Assembly (NCBI RefSeq): GCF_001420995.1
Contig: NZ_CP012184.1
Span: 3,456,501 to 3,520,500 of the forward strand
Direction of reading: 5' to 3'
DNA: 64,000 nucleotides
DNA from: Pseudonocardia sp. EC080619-01
GTDB taxonomy: Bacteria; Actinomycetota; Actinomycetes; Mycobacteriales; Pseudonocardiaceae
This document shows positions 53,677-61,382 of the stretch, in pieces. The translations under genes and the position numbers were made by a program. Numbering within the stretch: the first letter of the stretch is position 1; every line of letters starts with the position of its first letter. A model generated the notes under the pieces. The model saw nothing but the letters and a program-made list of their open reading frames with translations, was not told where the DNA came from and did no database searches.

Positions 53677-54690
53677 TCAGCCCGGCCGGTTCCGCTGCGC
53701 CGTACGCGGCCGGTCGCGCAGGGTCTCGGAGGGCGCGCGACCGTGGACCTTCCGGTACTCCACGGAGAACCTGCCCGCGTGCCCGAAGCCCCAGCGTGCG
53801 GCGATCGCGCCGACCGTGTCCCCGTAGGTGGGGTCGGCCGCCAGGAGGTCGGCGTGTGCGCGGGCGAGCCGCACCCGGCGGAGCTCCTCCAGCGGCGTGC
53901 GGCCACGGTGCCTGCGGAACAGGTGCTGCAGTCCGCGCACCCCGATCCGGGCCGCGCGGGCGATGTCGGCGACACCGATGTCCTCGCCCGCGTGCTCGTC
54001 GACGTAGTCCAGCGCCCGCCGCAGGACCGCCGGGCCCGACCAGCCGTCGCGGGCACGGTCGTCGAACCGCGTGCGGGCCGAGTTCGGGAAGGCCACCAGC
54101 GCGGCCGTCGCCAGCGACCGGGCGGCCTCGGCCAGGACCAGCGGGCTCGACGCCACCTCGTCGTCGGCAAGGATCGCGTCCCGGACGTGGGCGACGACGC
54201 CGTTCCAGTACCGGGCCGACTCCGGTGAGGCCGCGGTCCGCGACGGGAACACCGGCCCGGGCCCGTCGACCTCGAACAGCGACTCGGCGGCACGTTCCAC
54301 GGTGGTGCGGTCCAGCACGACCGCGTCCACCTGGACGGCGGCCATCTCGAAGTCCCAGCCCGCCCCGTCGGTGGGCATCAGTACGGGCTCGCCCGGGGAG
54401 ACCCGCAGCACGTCCGGCCCGTCGCTCAGTGCCAGCCGCCCGGTCGCCACGGTGTCGATCACCAGGTCCTGCGGGGACGCCCCCGACCGGAGCCGGGCAG
54501 CCATGGCGTACTCGAAGCGGACCGTCATGAACTGCGGCGCCACCACGCCGGTGTGGGCGAACTCGAAGTCCTCGGTGGACCCGAGGAACCGGACCTCGTG
54601 GTCGAAGTACGCCTCGCGGATCACCTCGTGGGCGAACTCGGGATCGCGCGACCGCACGTCGAACCGGTCCAGGGGCGCCTCCCCCGTCAT
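53677..54690 (-). CDS. AraC-family transcriptional regulator, 337 aa
   Basis: A C-terminal AraC double helix-turn-helix (DIGVADIARAARIGVRGLQ and YGDTVGAIAARWGFGHAGRFSVEYRK) follows an N-terminal sensing domain of about 220 residues, as in the actinobacterial AraC-binding-like group. ATG 54690 is preferred, with GTGAGG just upstream; a GTG at 54699 is possible. An AT-rich island at about 54727-54745 upstream may hold its promoter. The target is unknown. Confidence 0.88.
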   Translation of the reverse strand: MTGEAPLDRFDVRSRDPEFAHEVIREAYFDHEVRFLGSTEDFEFAHTGVVAPQFMTVRFEYAMAARLRSGASPQDLVIDTVATGRLALSDGPDVLRVSPGEPVLMPTDGAGWDFEMAAVQVDAVVLDRTTVERAAESLFEVDGPGPVFPSRTAASPESARYWNGVVAHVRDAILADDEVASSPLVLAEAARSLATAALVAFPNSARTRFDDRARDGWSGPAVLRRALDYVDEHAGEDIGVADIARAARIGVRGLQHLFRRHRGRTPLEELRRVRLARAHADLLAADPTYGDTVGAIAARWGFGHAGRFSVEYRKVHGRAPSETLRDRPRTAQRNRPG

Positions 54691-54819
54691 CGACCTCACC
54701 CCCTGTCACCGATGCCTTCTGGCGACTACATATCGCATAGTGGCCAGGAAGTCGGTCGCTGTCCACTGCCGGAGCGTGAGCAGGCGTTCCGGCCAGGGGG
54801 GCGGGGGTACGCCGACGGG

Positions 54820-55137
54820 TCAGGCGGGTCCGGGGTCGCCCCCGGAGGAGATCTCCCGCAGCGCGAGGATGTGCGTCCCGACCTGCTCGCGGCCCTCCGT
54901 CGTCAGCCGGAGCCAGGTGCGCCGCGCGGCGCCTGACGGCTCACGGCGGGAGGTGACGATGCCGGCTCCGGTGAGGGCCTTCACCTGTTTCGACAGCGCC
55001 GAGTCGGACAGGCCGACACGGTCGCGGACGAAGCCGAACTCGACCTCGCCCGCCGCGACGAGGGTGGCGGCGATCCGCAGGCGGGTCGGGTCGAGCAGCA
55101 GCGGGACCAGGCGGGAGTCGGCGGCGGGCTCAGGCAC
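54820..55137 (-). CDS. Winged-helix (MarR/ArsR-like) transcriptional regulator, 105 aa
   Basis: Small winged helix: LDPTRLRIAATLVAAGEVEF, then recognition helix region LSDSALSKQVKALTGAG and wing RREPSGAARRTWLRLT. This is the single-domain type often paired with a membrane protein, and here its GTG overlaps the stop of the membrane gene by 8 nt. It probably regulates that small operon. The ligand is unknown. Confidence 0.85.
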   Translation of the reverse strand: MPEPAADSRLVPLLLDPTRLRIAATLVAAGEVEFGFVRDRVGLSDSALSKQVKALTGAGIVTSRREPSGAARRTWLRLTTEGREQVGTHILALREISSGGDPGPA

Positions 55138-55597
55138 GGCCGTCCGCCCGCGGCAGCATGCGCAGCGTGACCAGCGTCCCGGCGGGCCTGGTGACGGCGA
55201 GCAGCAGGCCCGCGACCGTGTTCGGCCTGGTCAGGCTGCTGCGCCGGAGCAGGTGCACGGCCAGCCGCTCGGCGGCGTACCAGCCCAGGCCGACCGCGGC
55301 GAGCCGCGCGCCCCGTGCGGGCTCCGGCCCGGTCGCGACGGCGTACGGGTTCACCTGGCCGGCCCGGGCGTCGAGCAGGCCGATCCCGGCGATCGCGGTC
55401 TGGATCAGCACGGTCGCGGCGGCGCGCCGGCGGGGGCCGGCGATCTCGTCCTTCACGGCGAAGTCGAGGAAGGTCAGCACGGACGTCGCGGCGAGGACGA
55501 CCGGCAGGCTCCGGTGCGTGGCGGCGCCGACCGCGCCCCGGGCGGCGTCGACCTCGGCGACTGCGACCGCGGCGTCGTCGGGGGTGGGGGTGGTCAT
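55130..55597 (-). CDS. Small membrane protein of unknown function, 155 aa
   Basis: Three to four hydrophobic helices (about SLPVVLAATSVLTFL, AATVLIQTAIAGIGLL, GLGWYAAERLAVHL, VAGLLLAVTRPAGTLVTL). No recognised family. ATG 55597 has a strong AGGAGGG upstream. The downstream wHTH regulator overlaps its stop, which suggests a self-regulated pair. Confidence 0.7.
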   Translation of the reverse strand: MTTPTPDDAAVAVAEVDAARGAVGAATHRSLPVVLAATSVLTFLDFAVKDEIAGPRRRAAATVLIQTAIAGIGLLDARAGQVNPYAVATGPEPARGARLAAVGLGWYAAERLAVHLLRRSSLTRPNTVAGLLLAVTRPAGTLVTLRMLPRADGRA

Positions 55598-55659
55598 GGG
55601 GAACCCTCCTTGCTCGGCAGGTGCGCCGTCCATCCTACTTTCCTGCTGAGCAAGTAGCG

Positions 55660-56655
55660 TCAGCGCCGCGCCGTCCGTTCGGGGGTCTCCCCGTACTCGC
55701 GGGTGTAGGTGATCCGGAAGCGGTCCGGGCGGGCGAAGCCCCAGCGCGCCGCGACCCGGTCGACGAGGTCCGGGATCAGGACGGGGTCACCGGCGACGAG
55801 GTCACGGCGGGCGCCGTCGAGCCGGCTCCGCCAGAGCACCGCGGCCGGATCGGCGCCCGCCCGGCGCAGTCCGGCCGCCGCGTCGCGCGCCGGAACGCCG
55901 GTCATGCGGACGAGATCGAGCGGACCGACGGGGGAACCGGCGTGGGTGCGCAGGTACTCGACGGTCTCCCGGGTGACGCGGGCCGGGGGTGCGGCGACCG
56001 AGGTCCGGTTGCGGCGGGCGGCGTCGGTGAGCACCGTGCTCGGGAACGTCACCAGGAACGCGCCGACCAGCATCCGGAGCGCGGCGTCGAGCAGGATCGG
56101 GCTCTCGACCAGCATCGGGTTGCCGAGCAGCCGGTCACGGACGTGCACCACGGTCCGGTCCCAGTCGCGGGCGTGGCCGGGGGAGACGGGCAGCAGACCG
56201 GTCAGCCGGAACCGTTCGGCGGGGACACCGTGGACCTGCTCGGCGAGTTCGGCGACGATCCGGGCATCGAGCGCCGCGACGTCGAGGTCCGCCTCCTCGA
56301 CGCGGTCGTGGAACCGGCCCGACGGCGGCATCACCGCGATGTCCCCGGGGCCCAGCCGCAGCGTGCCGAACGCCTCGGTCTCCCACAGCATCCGGCCGGC
56401 ACGCACGTGGTCGACGACGTAGTGCTCGTCGACCGGGTCCACCAGTGCGTCGAGCCCGAGGGAGAGCCACATCTCGCTGAGCGAGAACCCGGGAGCGGCG
56501 AGGGTCTCGTGCCCGAGCTCGAACCCGCGTCCGCCCGGGACGTCCCGGACCGAGGTCGCCGCGTAGTGCTCGGCGGCGAACCGCTCGACCTCGGCGGCCG
56601 TGCCGGACCGGAAGCTGATCCGGGCGACGGCGCTCCGGGGCAGGTGCTCGGTCAC
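55660..56655 (-). CDS. AraC-family transcriptional regulator, 331 aa
   Basis: The second AraC-type gene in this region, with an N-terminal sensing domain and a C-terminal AraC region that is shorter and partly degenerate (first helix-turn-helix LDLVRMTGVPARDAAAGL; second LVDRVAARWGFARPDRFRITYTREYGETP). GTG 56655 has GGAGG 5 nt upstream. It is divergent from nothing nearby: CutA upstream is on the same strand. The target is unknown. Confidence 0.85.
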   Translation of the reverse strand: MTEHLPRSAVARISFRSGTAAEVERFAAEHYAATSVRDVPGGRGFELGHETLAAPGFSLSEMWLSLGLDALVDPVDEHYVVDHVRAGRMLWETEAFGTLRLGPGDIAVMPPSGRFHDRVEEADLDVAALDARIVAELAEQVHGVPAERFRLTGLLPVSPGHARDWDRTVVHVRDRLLGNPMLVESPILLDAALRMLVGAFLVTFPSTVLTDAARRNRTSVAAPPARVTRETVEYLRTHAGSPVGPLDLVRMTGVPARDAAAGLRRAGADPAAVLWRSRLDGARRDLVAGDPVLIPDLVDRVAARWGFARPDRFRITYTREYGETPERTARR

Positions 56656-56729
56656 GTTCGCCTCCAGGCACGTCGACCGGTCGTACGTGGCGCGAACGTA
56701 CCCGCGTCGGCGCGATCCGTGCGAGCGGT

Positions 56730-57047
56730 TCAGCGGGTCTCTCCCACCACCCAGGATAGGTACCCGGTGCTGCCCCCGGTGACCGGCATCGCGATGATCT
56801 CCGGCTCGTCGTAGGTGTGACGCTCCACCAGGTGCGCGATCAGCGCGTCGACGCGGTCCCCGGCTGTCTTGATCTCGACCCGCCACTCCGCCTCCGTCTG
56901 CACCGCACCGTCCCAGCGGAAGACGCTGGTCACCGGCCCGAGAACCTGGGCGCAGGCCCCGAGCCGTGCTTCCACGGCACCGGCGGCCAGCTCTCGCGCG
57001 GCGGCCTCGCTGTCGGTCGTGGTGAGGACGACGACGTGTTCGCTCAT
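56730..57047 (-). CDS. cutA: CutA1-family divalent-ion tolerance protein, 105 aa
   Basis: Small trimeric ferredoxin-like protein: VVVLTTTDSEAAARELA, LGACAQVLGPVTSVFRWDG and the C-terminal signature TYDEPEIIAMPV. It is linked in other bacteria to copper tolerance, though its exact role is unclear. ATG 57047 gives the normal family length. The divergent-side gap (57048-57163) holds a perfect palindrome. Confidence 0.92.
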   Translation of the reverse strand: MSEHVVVLTTTDSEAAARELAAGAVEARLGACAQVLGPVTSVFRWDGAVQTEAEWRVEIKTAGDRVDALIAHLVERHTYDEPEIIAMPVTGGSTGYLSWVVGETR

Positions 57048-57107
57048 GCCCGGGATTGTCGTCCCACACACCGTGTGCGGGGGTGACGGCCGATCGTGGA
57101 CGGAACC

Positions 57108-57121
57108 ATCCACATGTGGAT
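57108..57121. promoter_or_regulatory. 14-bp perfect palindrome ATCCACATGTGGAT
   Basis: Lies in the 116-bp gap between the oxidase stop (57164) and cutA start (57047), about 60 nt upstream of cutA. It is preceded at about 57065-57075 by a second inverted pair, CACAC and GTGTG. It is a likely repressor site for cutA. It resembles two facing partial DnaA boxes but has no other origin features. Confidence 0.4.
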
Positions 57122-57163
57122 CGCCTGTGGACGGAGGGTCACGACACCCGGGCGCCGGACGGC

Positions 57164-58123
57164 TCAGGCCGGCTCGGCGAGGGCGGCGACGTCGTCGGCG
57201 CAGCCCCAGGACAGCGTGATCCCGGAGCCCCCGTGGCCGTAGTCGTGGATCACCCGCGGGGTGTCCCCGGTCGCGTCCTCGGCCTCCAGCCGCACCTCCG
57301 GGCGGGCCGGACGCAGGCCGGCGACGTGCTCGAGGACCTCGGCGCCGCGCAGCGCCGGGGCGATGTCCGCGCAGCGTCCGACGATCGCCGCGCCGACCGC
57401 GGGGTCCGGGGTGGCGTCCCAGACACCCTCGTCGAGGGTGCCGCCGAGGATGCAGTCGTGCTCGCGCGGGTGGACGTACGCCCGGCCGCCGGGATGCTGC
57501 TCGTCGCGCACCGAGAGGGCGAGACCGGGATTGGCGACCCGCACGATCTGCCCGCGCACCGGGGTCACCGAGGTGTCGCCGACCAGCGTGCGCGCCCCCA
57601 GCCCGGAACAGTTCACGACGAGGTCCGCCCCGCCGCCCGCCTCCGCGAGCGACGCGACGCGACGGCGTTCGAGGACGATCCCGCGACGCTGCGCCTCGCC
57701 GGCCAGCCACGGCAGGTGCACCGGCATCTCCACCAGCGGCACCGCGAACCGCAGCCCGTGCCGATAGCCGGGAGGGAGTTCGTCGGGCCGCGCGGGGCGG
57801 ACCCCGTCGACGGCCGCGGCCCACCACTGCGGCTCCGGCTCCGCGCGGTACAGCGTCAGCGACTCCCGCATGACGACGCCCGGCACGCCGGCACGGGCCT
57901 GTGCGGCGAGCGCGTCGAACGTCCGCCGGCCCCAGTCGAGCACCTTGTCGCGGGGCCCGGCGCGGGTCGGGAACCAGACCGCCGCCGCGAGGTGCGAGGT
58001 GGACCCCTCCACCGGGACGTCGGCCAGCACCCGTACCGACCAGTCCCGCTCACGCAGCCGGATCGCGCAGCTCAGCCCCGCGATCCCGGCACCCACCACC
58101 ACGGCCCGCCGACAGTCCCCCAC
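57164..58123 (-). CDS. D-amino-acid-oxidase-like FAD enzyme, 319 aa
   Basis: An N-terminal FAD-binding GxGxxG motif (VVVGAGIAGLSCAIRL) and the DAO-family C-terminal signature HDYGHGGSGITLSWG. Length and pattern fit D-amino-acid oxidase/D-aspartate oxidase (oxidative deamination of D-amino acids to oxo-acid, ammonia and H2O2). No signal peptide is seen. The stop is followed by the cutA palindrome. An element like the four-armed repeat lies just upstream of its start, after the TenA-like gene. Confidence 0.88.
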   Translation of the reverse strand: MGDCRRAVVVGAGIAGLSCAIRLRERDWSVRVLADVPVEGSTSHLAAAVWFPTRAGPRDKVLDWGRRTFDALAAQARAGVPGVVMRESLTLYRAEPEPQWWAAAVDGVRPARPDELPPGYRHGLRFAVPLVEMPVHLPWLAGEAQRRGIVLERRRVASLAEAGGGADLVVNCSGLGARTLVGDTSVTPVRGQIVRVANPGLALSVRDEQHPGGRAYVHPREHDCILGGTLDEGVWDATPDPAVGAAIVGRCADIAPALRGAEVLEHVAGLRPARPEVRLEAEDATGDTPRVIHDYGHGGSGITLSWGCADDVAALAEPA

Positions 58124-58174
58124 ACCCCGACCCTGCCACCGACCCCCGCCGTGCCGCGCGGGGGCGGACCCGGA

Positions 58175-58234
58175 CGCTCACCGGTTCCGTCCGCGCTCAC
58201 CCGATCCGGCGAGCACTCCCGCAATCGGTGAGCG
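58175..58234. repeat. Four-armed repeat of the same architecture with different arms
   Basis: Arms CGCTCACC at 58175-58182 and 58194-58201, and GGCGAGCA at 58208-58215 and GGTGAGCG at 58227-58234. Like arms are 19 nt apart, as in the 8720 and 41474 elements, but the sequence is different. It lies directly 3' of the TenA-like gene. Confidence 0.7.
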
Positions 58235-58252
58235 GACAGAGTGGTCCGGGGG

Positions 58253-58885
58253 TCAGAGCTCGTAGGCGGCGTCGAAGAACGCCAGCTCCAGGTCCACCGC
58301 GCGCACGAACAGTGCGGCGACCCGCTCGCGCCGCTCCGGGCCGAGCGCGTCGGCGACCCGGTCCAGCTCGTCGCGGAGGAACGCCACCCACTCCTCGAAC
58401 TCGATGCCGCGGTGCAGGTCGATCCACTCGCGGCAGACCGCGTCGTCCGGCGCGGTGGCACCCGGCCGCGTCGCCCAGTCCAGGTACAGCCACTCGGCGA
58501 CGAGCAGCACCGCGAGCGCCTCGGCGTACCCGGCGTCGCGTGCCTCGCCCATCAGGTCGACGAACCCGACGGTCGGCGCCCGCCGGTCCGGGGTGCTCGT
58601 GCCGCCGAGCCGGTCGAGCGAGCGCTCGAAGTAGTCGTTCTCCGGCCCGGCGACGAGCCCGAGCTGCCGGGCCAGCCGCACCCGCGGTGCCGGCCGGTCC
58701 GCGTCCGCGACGGCCGCGCCGAGCAGCGCGAGGAAGGCGTCGACGAACTGGAGGTCCTGCTCCAGGTAGTGCCGCAGGACGTCGCGGTCCACCGACCCGT
58801 CCCACAGCTCGTCGACGAAGCGGTGCCCGACCGCCGCGTCCCACGCCGTCGTGCTCGACTCCCGCAGCTCCCCGGTGAACGACAT
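58253..58885 (-). CDS. TenA/thiaminase-II family protein, 210 aa
   Basis: All-helical TenA/THI-4 domain: YLEQDLQFVDAFLALLG, PENDYFERSLDRLG, AEWLYLDWAT, EWIDLHRGIEFEEWVAFLRDELDR. TenA members salvage thiamine pyrimidines or, in related groups, act in other oxidations. The usual active-site Cys may be in DAVCREW, but the alignment is uncertain. No thiamine gene is nearby. ATG 58885 start. Confidence 0.83.
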   Translation of the reverse strand: MSFTGELRESSTTAWDAAVGHRFVDELWDGSVDRDVLRHYLEQDLQFVDAFLALLGAAVADADRPAPRVRLARQLGLVAGPENDYFERSLDRLGGTSTPDRRAPTVGFVDLMGEARDAGYAEALAVLLVAEWLYLDWATRPGATAPDDAVCREWIDLHRGIEFEEWVAFLRDELDRVADALGPERRERVAALFVRAVDLELAFFDAAYEL

Positions 58886-58895
58886 GGCGTCCAGG

Positions 58896-59276
58896 CTAGG
58901 GGCGGTGGCAGACCGCCTCGACGTTGTGCCCGTCCGGGTCGCGCAGGAACACCGCGTAGTACGCGGGGTGGTACTCGGGCCAGAGCCGCGGCGCGTGCAG
59001 CACCTCGGTGCCGGCCGCCCGTGCGGCCTCGTGCACGGCGTCCACCGCGGCCCGGTCCGGTGCGGCGAGCGCGACGTGCAGCTCCGGCGGTGTGGCGGGC
59101 CCGCCGGGGCCGAGCCAGAACCGGGGCTGCCCGTCCGTGCCGCCGATCGCGACGACGGATCCGCCGTCGCGGGGGAACCGCATCATCTCCGACAGCCCGA
59201 GCGGGGCGAAGACCTGCAGGTAGAAGCGGGCCGACGCGTCCGGGTCCCGGACGGGCAGCGACAGGTGGTCGAGCAC
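58896..59276 (-). CDS. VOC/glyoxalase-fold protein, 126 aa
   Basis: Vicinal oxygen chelate fold: PVLDHLSLPVRDPDASARFY at the start, and PAYYAVFLRDPDGHNVEAVCH at the end. Metal ligands likely include His in LDHLSL, a mid-domain His and Glu in NVEAV. Function is unknown (possibly glyoxalase or resistance type). GTG 59276 follows AGGAGG by 5 nt; the start is thereby well supported. Confidence 0.8.
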   Translation of the reverse strand: MLDHLSLPVRDPDASARFYLQVFAPLGLSEMMRFPRDGGSVVAIGGTDGQPRFWLGPGGPATPPELHVALAAPDRAAVDAVHEAARAAGTEVLHAPRLWPEYHPAYYAVFLRDPDGHNVEAVCHRP

Positions 59277-59304
59277 GGGCACCTCCTGGTCAGGGGGCAC
59301 CAGC

Positions 59305-59427
59305 ATGCCCCTGGGAGGGGGTGTCGCGTCAGGCCCCGGGGCCGATCTCGTCGTTCCGGTGGCGGCGGCCGTCGTGATGGTCGGTGTCGTGCTCACCCGG
59401 CGCCGGGAGCGTGCCACCCGCGGGTGA
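59305..59427 (+). CDS. Small single-pass membrane peptide, 40 aa
   Basis: Not previously listed as a gene in its surroundings. ATG 59305 has AGGGGG 7 nt upstream, then encodes a short Gly-rich N-terminus, one membrane helix (LVVPVAAAVVMVGVVL) and a basic tail (TRRRERATRG). Nearly all codons end in G or C, as in real genes here. The predicted topology is N-out, C-in. It lies in the 218-bp gap between VOC and GntR genes, divergent from VOC. Only sequence features support it; the GntR promoter could also lie here. Confidence 0.5.
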   Translation: MPLGGGVASGPGADLVVPVAAAVVMVGVVLTRRRERATRG

Positions 59428-59494
59428 GCCGATCGTGCTCGCCTACGGTGTGCGGACCCCGGACGTCGTGACCGGGCGACGAGAGGTGACGGTG

Positions 59495-60259
59495 ATGGGC
59501 GGGCGGACCCTGGTCCGCGGCGACGGGACGCCGCTGTGGCAGCAGCTGCTGGCGGACCTGCGCCGGCGGCTGGAGGAGGGCGAGTTCGACGCCGCCCTGC
59601 CCGGCGAGTTCGCGATCGCCGCCGAGTACTCGGTGAGCCGCTACACCGTCCGCGAGGCGCTGCGGCGCATGCGGGAGGACGGTGCCGTCGTCGCCAGCCG
59701 CGGCCGGGTCGCCCGGCCGGCCGGGCCGGCGCCGATCGAGCAGCCGCTGGACGAGCCGTACTCGCTCTACGTCGCCGTCGAGGCGGCCGGGCGGACGCAG
59801 CGCAGCGTCGTGCGGACCTTCGAGGTGCGGGCCGACGGGGTGATCGCGACCCGGATGGGTCTGGAGGAGTCGACCCCGCTCGTCCACCTGGAGCGCCTGC
59901 GGCTCGCCGACGGCGAGCCCCTGGCCGTCGACCGGGTGTGGCTGCCGGAGGACCTGGCCGCGCCGCTGCTCGACATCGACTTCACGCACACCGGCATCTA
60001 CCCCGAGTACCGGCGTCGCTGCGGGATCCGGGTCGACGGCGGCAGCGAGAACATCCGCGCGACGATCCCGGGCCGCGGCGAGCAGGAGCTGCTCGGGATC
60101 GGCGAGGGCGTGGCCGCGCTGTCCATCGAGCGGCTCGGGCTCTCCGGGGACCGCCCGGTCGAGTGGCGGCACACCCTGGTGCGGGGCGACCGGTTCTCCG
60201 TCACCGCCCGGTTCTCCGCGCGGTCCGGCTACCGGGTGGACCTGTCCGAACCGTCCTGA
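59495..60259 (+). CDS. GntR-family regulator with UTRA ligand domain, 254 aa
   Basis: N-terminal winged helix (LWQQLLADLRRRLEEGEF, VSRYTVREALRRMREDGAVV) and a C-terminal UTRA/HutC-type effector domain (EESTPLVHLERLRLADGEPLAVDRVWLP). HutC-subfamily members bind sugars, histidine-derived or aromatic effectors. ATG 59495 with GAGAGG 8 nt upstream; an in-frame GTG at 59492 is possible. Target unknown; the adjacent VOC genes or the small membrane peptide are candidates. Confidence 0.88.
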   Translation: MGGRTLVRGDGTPLWQQLLADLRRRLEEGEFDAALPGEFAIAAEYSVSRYTVREALRRMREDGAVVASRGRVARPAGPAPIEQPLDEPYSLYVAVEAAGRTQRSVVRTFEVRADGVIATRMGLEESTPLVHLERLRLADGEPLAVDRVWLPEDLAAPLLDIDFTHTGIYPEYRRRCGIRVDGGSENIRATIPGRGEQELLGIGEGVAALSIERLGLSGDRPVEWRHTLVRGDRFSVTARFSARSGYRVDLSEPS

Positions 60260-60275
60260 CCCCGCCCGGGGACGC

Positions 60276-60782
60276 TCAGGCAGGCACCGAGACGCCGATC
60301 CCGCCCGGGGTGTCGGCGCCGTAGCGGTCGATCTCGGCCTGGAGGTCGAGCCGGGCGGTCCGCATCCCGTCCCCGCCGTCGATCAGCGCGGCAGGCACCA
60401 GCCAGCAGACCTCGAACTCCAGCCCGTCCGGGTCGTGGGCGTAGAGGGCCTTCGTGGTGCCGTGGTCGGAGGCGCCGGCGAGGGCGCCCGCCTCCTGCAG
60501 CTTCTGCCCGACCCGGGCGAGCTCGCCGAGGGTGTCGACCTCCCACGCCAGGTGGTAGAGCCCGACGGTGCCGCGCCCGGCCTGCGAGGCGCCCGCCCCG
60601 TCCCCGATCCCGAACAGGGCGAGGTCGTGGTCGTTCGACGAGCCGGCGGCCTGCAGGAACGCGCCCTGCCCGCCCGGGAGCTCGACGACCGTGCGGAAGC
60701 CGAGCGTGTCGGTGTAGAAGGCGACGCTGCGGGCGACGTCGCGGACGTAGAGGACGGCGTGGTTCAGGCGCTGCACGGGCAT
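60276..60782 (-). CDS. VOC/extradiol-dioxygenase-like protein, 168 aa
   Basis: VOC fold with a second, fuller pattern: RLNHAVLYVRDVARSVAFYTDTLGF, SNDHDLALFGIG, LYHLAWEVDTLGEL, and LYAHDPDGLEFEVCWL. Metal ligands likely His10-type, His in YHLAWEV and Glu in EFEV, as in extradiol ring-cleavage dioxygenases. The substrate is unknown. Convergent with the GntR regulator (16-bp gap); ATG 60782 is close to the Lrp stop. Confidence 0.82.
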   Translation of the reverse strand: MPVQRLNHAVLYVRDVARSVAFYTDTLGFRTVVELPGGQGAFLQAAGSSNDHDLALFGIGDGAGASQAGRGTVGLYHLAWEVDTLGELARVGQKLQEAGALAGASDHGTTKALYAHDPDGLEFEVCWLVPAALIDGGDGMRTARLDLQAEIDRYGADTPGGIGVSVPA

Positions 60783-60841
60783 CGGTGGCTCCCAAGAAGT
60801 TGAACTCTCAACTCAGACGGTACGCCCGGCGCGGCGGGAGT

Positions 60842-61282
60842 TCAACGAGAGACCAGCCAGGTGAGGACGACGGCCGAGCGGGTGTGGTCGACGTTCGCCG
60901 CCATCCGGAGCCGCTCCAGGGCGTCCTCCAGGGAGCGCACGTCGCGCGAGCGCAGCAGGACCAGCGCGTCGGCCTCGCCGGTGATCGTCCCGGCGGTCAC
61001 CACCTCGGGCACCGCCGACAGCATCCGCTGCAGCTCGCTCGGCGCCACGGTGCCGCGGCAGAACAGCTCGACGTAGGCCTCGACCCCCGGTTCCCGCTCG
61101 GCGCCGGGATCGACGCGGACGCCGAAACCGGTGATCACCCCGCGCGCGGTGAGCCGGTCCACCCGCCGCCGCACGGCGGACGCGGAGAGCCCCACGCGCT
61201 CGCCGAGCTCGGCCCAGCCGGCCCGGCCGTCGATGCGCAGCAGGTCCAGCAGCTTCCGGTCGGTCGCGTCGATCTCGTTCAC
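60842..61282 (-). CDS. Lrp/AsnC-family regulator, 146 aa
   Basis: N-terminal helix-turn-helix (DATDRKLLDLLRIDGRAGWAELGERVGLSASAVRRRV) and C-terminal RAM/ACT domain (VEAYVELFCRGT, VVTAGTITGEADALVLL). It is transcribed divergently from ddaH-rocD across a 100-bp region with repeated GTGCGC motifs (about 61303, 61333, 61378), so it most likely senses an amino acid (perhaps arginine or ornithine) and regulates that operon. GTG 61282 start. Confidence 0.87.
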   Translation of the reverse strand: MNEIDATDRKLLDLLRIDGRAGWAELGERVGLSASAVRRRVDRLTARGVITGFGVRVDPGAEREPGVEAYVELFCRGTVAPSELQRMLSAVPEVVTAGTITGEADALVLLRSRDVRSLEDALERLRMAANVDHTRSAVVLTWLVSR

Positions 61283-61382
61283 GGCGTCGGATGCTAGATC
61301 CGTGCGCCAGATCGGTACAGCACGCGCTGATCGTGCGCAGCAGGACGGGAAACGCACGGGTCATGCGCGGCACGATGTGCGC

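Noticed and set aside
57108..57150. DnaA-box-like TGTGGAT/ATCCACA cluster as a replication origin
   Set aside because: Only partial boxes, no AT-rich unwinding region and no dnaA/dnaN nearby.
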